This document shows, in pieces, positions 5,985 through 8,970 of a DNA stretch of 8,970 nucleotides. The stretch covers positions 1 through 8,970 of the forward strand of contig CAADVJ010000223.1 of assembly GCA_900752475.1 (NCBI GenBank). Direction: 5' to 3'. Numbering within the stretch: the stretch's first letter is position 1; each line of letters begins with the position of its first letter. Source of the stretch: an uncultured Collinsella sp. Lineage in GTDB: Bacteria; Actinomycetota; Coriobacteriia; Coriobacteriales; Coriobacteriaceae. Position numbers and translations under genes: made by a program. The notes under the pieces were generated by a model that saw only the letters and a program-made list of their open reading frames with translations, did no database searches and was not told the origin of the DNA.

Positions 5985-6337
5985 TGCTCAAAGATGATGG
6001 GGGTGGCGCGGCGATGAGGCGACGCCGACAGTCTGCCGTATATAGTCCGGGTGGATGCGGGTGCGGTTTGCTGCTGCTTCCGGTCATCGCTGTGGGCATT
6101 GGCGTGATGTTTGTGCTTGCTGGGCTGGCTACGGCGGCACTCGTACTGTTTATCACTGCTATCGGCGTGACGATTTGGCTTTATCGCAGTCGTGAGCAGC
6201 GCCGCGCCGACGGTAAGACCAATGTAGGATGGATTGCCTTTTTGGTCATCGCCTACCTGCTGAGCATCAGCTATTTGGCCTTCTTTATCCTGTTGCTTGT
6301 GAGCACCTTTACCGGGGAATCCGTCACGGTGGGTTGA
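5984..6337 (+). CDS. Small membrane protein of unknown function
   Basis: I do not recognise a family. From the GTG at 5984 the product is 117 residues. From the ATG at 6014, preceded by GGGGGT, it is 107 residues starting MRRRRQSAVYS. The GTG overlaps the higA stop as TAGTG, which favours coupling, but the ATG is a fair alternative. The basic N-terminus is followed by a Gly/Cys-rich turn (GGCGCG, 23-28). Two close membrane helices follow (about 29-46 and 49-67), then a basic loop (RSREQRRADGKTN, 68-80) and a long hydrophobic stretch (82-109), which may be one or two helices. By the positive-inside rule the basic loop should face the cytoplasm. It may be cotranscribed with higBA, but there is no sign that it belongs to the toxin system. 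Confidence 0.7.
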   Translation: MLKDDGGGAAMRRRRQSAVYSPGGCGCGLLLLPVIAVGIGVMFVLAGLATAALVLFITAIGVTIWLYRSREQRRADGKTNVGWIAFLVIAYLLSISYLAFFILLLVSTFTGESVTVG

Positions 6338-6401
6338 TGCACTGCCAGCAGACGGTTGCGCAAAGTGCGTTTGCTCGGCGTTTGGATAACTGCATTGGCC
6401 G

Positions 6402-6429
6402 TTTACCGCAGCCTTAGCTCTCAGCTAAT
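6402..6429 (+). promoter_or_regulatory. Candidate promoter of the lipoprotein gene
   Basis: TTTACC (6402-6407, the same -35 hexamer as before the M20 gene) and GCTAAT (6424-6429) are 16 bases apart. The predicted start, near 6436, is just before the large hairpin at 6443. A short inverted repeat TTAGCT-CTC-AGCTAA (6414-6428) overlaps the -10 box and could be an operator. Confidence 0.4.
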
Positions 6430-6442
6430 GAATTCAAGTTTA

Positions 6443-6496
6443 ATCCTTCCTACGATGTGCTGTGTGCCGGCACGGTAGCCGGATCGTAGGAAGGAT
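6443..6496 (+). repeat. Perfect 14-bp inverted repeat that buries the lipoprotein gene's ribosome binding site
   Basis: ATCCTTCCTACGAT (6443-6456) and ATCGTAGGAAGGAT (6483-6496) are exact inverted copies around 26 bases that contain the palindrome GTGCCGGCAC (6464-6473). The 3' arm contains the Shine-Dalgarno AGGAAGG (6488-6494), and the start ATG comes two bases after the arm. In RNA this forms a 14-bp stem that should block translation. There is no U-run, so it is not an intrinsic terminator. Confidence 0.9.
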
Positions 6497-6498
6497 GC

Positions 6499-7044
6499 AT
6501 GATGAAAAAGCTTGAAAACGAAGTGCTGCTGAGCCGTCGCGCTGCACTGGGCGCATTCGCCACCGTCGCCTTGGGGACTGCCGGTCTTCTTACCGGTTGT
6601 GGTAGCGATAAGGCGACCGTCACCGAGGACGCTGGCGATGGCGACAAGAAGGAAGAGGCGAAGAAGGAAGAGCAGTCTACGACTGACCTGGCGGTTGGTG
6701 CGACGGTGACCACGGCTGCCGGTCTTTCCGTCGTTGTCGATTCCGTCCAGCCCGGCCTCACAAATTATGACGGTTCGACCATGACGGGCATTCACGTCAC
6801 GTACGTCAACAATGGTGATGAGGGCGCAGATTACAACATCTACGACTGGAAGGGCGAGGACGCCAACGGCGCTCAGCAGAATCAGGGTTACTACAGCGAG
6901 GGCTCCGATGAGCTGCAGTCTGGTACCCTTGCCGCTGGTGGCTCTGTGGCGGGCAATATCTACTTTGATGGCGATATCAAGAAGGCACTGTATTTTGCCA
7001 ACATGTTTGATAAGTCTACCACTGCAAGCTGGGTGTTGGCCTAG
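6499..7044 (+). CDS. DUF4352-like lipoprotein with a Tat-type signal peptide
   Basis: This predicted lipoprotein has 181 residues. The N-region LLSRRAALGAF (10-20) has a twin-arginine pair, followed by a hydrophobic core and the lipobox LLTGC, with lipidated Cys34. This suggests export, possibly by Tat, and anchoring to the outer face of the membrane. A flexible acidic/lysine linker (about 35-62, KKEEAKKEEQS) leads to an immunoglobulin-like domain (about 66-178): LAVGATVTTAAGLSVVVDSVQ, IHVTYVNNGDEGADYN and SGTLAAGGSVAGNIYFDGD. This is the pattern of the DUF4352 family, whose members are extracellular and often of unknown ligand. The tandem ATGs at 6499 and 6502 make the exact start uncertain by one residue. 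The ribosome site lies inside a perfect hairpin. The HTH gene follows 39 bases later, so the two are probably cotranscribed. Confidence 0.85.
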   Translation: MMKKLENEVLLSRRAALGAFATVALGTAGLLTGCGSDKATVTEDAGDGDKKEEAKKEEQSTTDLAVGATVTTAAGLSVVVDSVQPGLTNYDGSTMTGIHVTYVNNGDEGADYNIYDWKGEDANGAQQNQGYYSEGSDELQSGTLAAGGSVAGNIYFDGDIKKALYFANMFDKSTTASWVLA

Positions 7045-7083
7045 CATGTCGCTACCGTTGCGCCGTATGGGAGGTGAAGTCGT

Positions 7084-7506
7084 ATGTCCGAAAAAAAGCT
7101 GACCGAGGAGTTGCTCAATGAGCTTCTCGATGCGCCGAACATCGATGGCTATATCAGAGAGCACGACTTTGCCGCCCCGTCGCTTTCGGACTACCTGAAG
7201 CAGCTACTGCGGGAAAAGGGCTTGGAGCGCTCGCGCGTGGTCCGTATGGCTGATCTCAATGAGACCTTTGGCTATCAGATCTTTACCGGTGCGCGTCATC
7301 CGAGTCGCAATAAGGTGCTGCAGATTGCCTTTGCGATGGCGCTGACGCTCAAAGAGACCAACCGTGCGCTGACGGCTGCCGGGGTAAGCGTCCTTAACTG
7401 CAAGGACCGCCGCGATGCGATTATCATCTTTTGCATCGATCGCGGGTGCAGTCTCCAAAAGGTCAACGAGGAACTGTATCGCTTTGGCGAGGAGACGGTG
7501 AGTTAG
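7084..7506 (+). CDS. Small helix-turn-helix (XRE-like) protein next to a protein kinase gene
   Basis: A 140-residue soluble protein. Residues about 32-95 (SLSDYLKQLLREKGLERSRV ... TFGYQIFTGARHPSRNKVLQIAFAMALTLKETNRALTAAG) fit a Cro/C1-type helix-turn-helix: a first helix, 'VVRMADLNETFGYQIFTGARHPSRNKV' as the turn and recognition helix, then the LQIAFAMALTLKETNRAL helix typical of XRE domains. The C-terminal part (ADGN-free, RRDAIIIFCIDRGCSLQKVNEELYRFGE, about 109-136) is a further helical stretch. The ATG at 7084 has a strong GGGAGGTG upstream. It lies between the lipoprotein and the kinase on the same strand. HTH proteins of this size are found beside Ser/Thr kinase genes in Gram-positive bacteria, so it may be a phosphorylation target or local regulator; that is inference. 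Confidence 0.8.
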   Translation: MSEKKLTEELLNELLDAPNIDGYIREHDFAAPSLSDYLKQLLREKGLERSRVVRMADLNETFGYQIFTGARHPSRNKVLQIAFAMALTLKETNRALTAAGVSVLNCKDRRDAIIIFCIDRGCSLQKVNEELYRFGEETVS

Positions 7507-7556
7507 CGGCTGATATCTGAGCCGGTAGAGCTGTCGAACAACGATGCAAACGAACG

Positions 7557-7586
7557 GGGCGCGGATGCCATGGGGTGTCTGCGCCC
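7557..7586 (+). repeat. 13-bp stem-loop just before the kinase gene
   Basis: GGGCGCGGATGCC (7557-7569) pairs along its whole length with GGTGTCTGCGCCC (7574-7586) across the tetraloop ATGG. It has ten Watson-Crick and three G-U pairs. The wobble pairs mean it fits best as an RNA hairpin read on the plus strand. No U-run follows, so simple intrinsic termination is unlikely. It ends 19 bases before the kinase ATG at 7605. A weaker 5-bp repeat, CGGCT/AGCCG, sits at 7507-7524 right after the HTH gene stop. Confidence 0.8.
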
Positions 7587-7604
7587 TGCGCTATGATGGA
7601 GGCT

Positions 7605-8970
7605 ATGGATACTCAGAGCCCAACATATTCCGATGACGAGCTGACCGCAGCGCTTGCCGAGCACCTGGCGTCGCTCGATCGCGACGACAGCTATCGCGTG
7701 GAGCGTGTACTTAAGCGCTCGTCCGTTGAAGCAACCGAGCTCGTGTACTTTGAAGGAACCGGCGGTGGTTCGCTCGGCCCCTTTGTCCGTAAACGCATCG
7801 ATGCTTCGGCTCAAATCGGCGGGGCATACGAGCGTCTGTTTGCCGCTCAGCGGGCAGGCAGGCGTTTTGAGCACCTGCCCAGAATCGTCGATTGTCGTCG
7901 TGTGGGCGACGAGCTCAACGTGGTTATGGAATACATCGAAGGGGAGACGCTCGGGGCGCTGGTGGACCGTCTGGGAGCCACCCCCGATTATGCGCGTGAA
8001 TTGTATCCTGCCCTATGCGATGCCGTGGGCGAGCTCCACGCCGGTTTTGCAATAGCGGGGGAGACGTCGGCGCCGGTGATCCATCGCGACCTCAAGCCGT
8101 CGAATATCATCGTGACAGGTGCCAACTATATGCCTGATGACGGCCTGACATTTTCATCGCTGGTGATTATCGACCTGGGGATCGCGCGCGTATGGCACGA
8201 TGGCGCCGATGCCGACACCGTCAAGTTTGGGACACGGCCCTATGCGCCGCCCGAGCAGTATGGGTTTGGGCAGACGAGTGTGCGCAGCGACGTCTACGCA
8301 CTTGGCGCTCTGTTGTTCTTCTGCTTGACGGGAGTCGACCCTAAACCAGGGCTCGACATGCGCGAGCAATGCGAGGCGCGCGGCATTCCCACTCCACTTG
8401 CCGATGCCGTCTGCATGTCGATGGCGCTCGATCCGGCCAAGCGTTTTGCGAGTGCGGAAGCGTTGGGACGGGCGACGCGCGCGGCATACGATCTGAGTCG
8501 CCCCGTGCGGCCTCCTGCGCCTGCGCCTGTCCGTACTCCGGCCTCGGAGACGGCGTTGACGCCCCAAGGGCTCCAGAACCCCGCAGGGCTTCCTAGGCCT
8601 GCCGCCTCCGCTGCATGCGGTCTGCTCTCTCGCGTTCCGGAGTCCCTGGGGCGCATTTGGAATACGCTCGTCTGCTTCTCGTTGCTTGTGTTCTTTGCCG
8701 GGAGTCACTTTGCCGTCTTTCACCCCACCGGAGCAAACCAAAGCTACCCGACGTGGCTTCTCATAATCGAGTATTTTTTCTTTGTCGATGGCCTTATGGT
8801 GCTTATGCATTTTGCGCTACTCGACAAGCGTCGTCTTCGTCGGCGATTCGCACTGCTCGACAGCTATCGCGGCAAGAAACTCGCGAAACTCTGGCTCAAG
8901 GCATTGGGTGTGCTGCTCCTATGCATGATCGTCATAGTCGCGGTTGCCAATGCGACCGGCGTCGTCGATA
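7605..8970 (+). CDS. Hanks-type serine/threonine protein kinase with C-terminal membrane segments (3' end beyond window)
   Basis: 455 codons are visible and open to the right edge. The kinase domain spans about 28-295: FVRKRI with the ATP-anchoring Lys63, Glu76 of helix C, VVMEYIEGETL (106-116), the catalytic loop HRDLKPSN (160-167; Asp162, Lys164, Asn167), DLG in place of DFG (190-192), GTRPYAPPEQYG (209-220) and SDVYALGALLFFCLTG (228-243). Arg161 before the catalytic Asp marks an RD-type kinase. The glycine-rich loop is degenerate: VLKRSSVEATELVYF (35-49) lacks the GxGxxG glycines. A Pro/Ala-rich linker (300-335) leads to hydrophobic segments at about 352-372, 383-404 and 432-450, so the kinase is tethered to the membrane. 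The start is uncertain: in-frame ATGs lie at 7593, 7596 and 7605, and GGAGG at 7598-7602 is only two bases from the last. It follows the HTH gene by 98 bases that contain a strong hairpin. Confidence 0.9.
   Translation, partial: MDTQSPTYSDDELTAALAEHLASLDRDDSYRVERVLKRSSVEATELVYFEGTGGGSLGPFVRKRIDASAQIGGAYERLFAAQRAGRRFEHLPRIVDCRRVGDELNVVMEYIEGETLGALVDRLGATPDYARELYPALCDAVGELHAGFAIAGETSAPVIHRDLKPSNIIVTGANYMPDDGLTFSSLVIIDLGIARVWHDGADADTVKFGTRPYAPPEQYGFGQTSVRSDVYALGALLFFCLTGVDPKPGLDMREQCEARGIPTPLADAVCMSMALDPAKRFASAEALGRATRAAYDLSRPVRPPAPAPVRTPASETALTPQGLQNPAGLPRPAASAACGLLSRVPESLGRIWNTLVCFSLLVFFAGSHFAVFHPTGANQSYPTWLLIIEYFFFVDGLMVLMHFALLDKRRLRRRFALLDSYRGKKLAKLWLKALGVLLLCMIVIVAVANATGVVD

Noticed and set aside
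6443..6496. Invertible promoter or terminator at the 14-bp inverted repeat
   Set aside because: The 26-base interval is too short for a typical invertible switch and contains no promoter. There is no U-run for termination, while the overlap with the ribosome site fits RNA control better.

Overview
The window looks like chromosomal DNA of a GC-rich, low-redundancy actinobacterium, most probably of the class Coriobacteriia (Collinsella-like). This placement is inferred from overall gene style: GC-rich codon use, the acetylase-type diaminopimelate (DAP) pathway enzyme DapH, strong AGGAG-type ribosome binding sites and a Tat-like DUF4352 lipoprotein. No rRNA or marker gene is present to prove it.

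Left half, minus strand (1-3950): a lysine/DAP biosynthesis operon read from right to left. It begins with a well-formed lysine riboswitch (about 3793-3949). This is followed by one uninterrupted reading frame that encodes a complete diaminopimelate decarboxylase (LysA) joined in frame to a complete dihydrodipicolinate synthase (DapA). Next come dapB (8-base overlap, TTG start) and dapH (tetrahydrodipicolinate N-acetyltransferase, cut by the left edge). The dapA part keeps its own Shine-Dalgarno and ATG inside the long frame, so it may be made as a fusion, alone, or both.

Divergent from it (4100-5287, plus strand) is an M20D amidohydrolase. The operon uses N-acetylated intermediates, so this enzyme is a good candidate for the N-acetyl-DAP deacetylase. 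The two promoters sit back to back in the 378-base intergenic region.

Middle (5300-6337): a higBA-type toxin-antitoxin pair with palindromes around its promoter, toxin gene first and overlapping the antitoxin gene, followed immediately by a small membrane protein of unknown function.

Right part (6440-8970): a lipoprotein with a DUF4352-like domain, a small helix-turn-helix protein and a Hanks-type Ser/Thr protein kinase with C-terminal membrane segments (cut by the right edge), all on the plus strand. A perfect 14-bp inverted repeat buries the lipoprotein gene's Shine-Dalgarno, and a 13-bp stem-loop lies just before the kinase gene. This suggests RNA-level control at both points. The three genes may form an envelope-sensing or signalling unit, but that role is inference.

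No tRNA, rRNA, CRISPR array, insertion sequence or U-tract terminator was seen.
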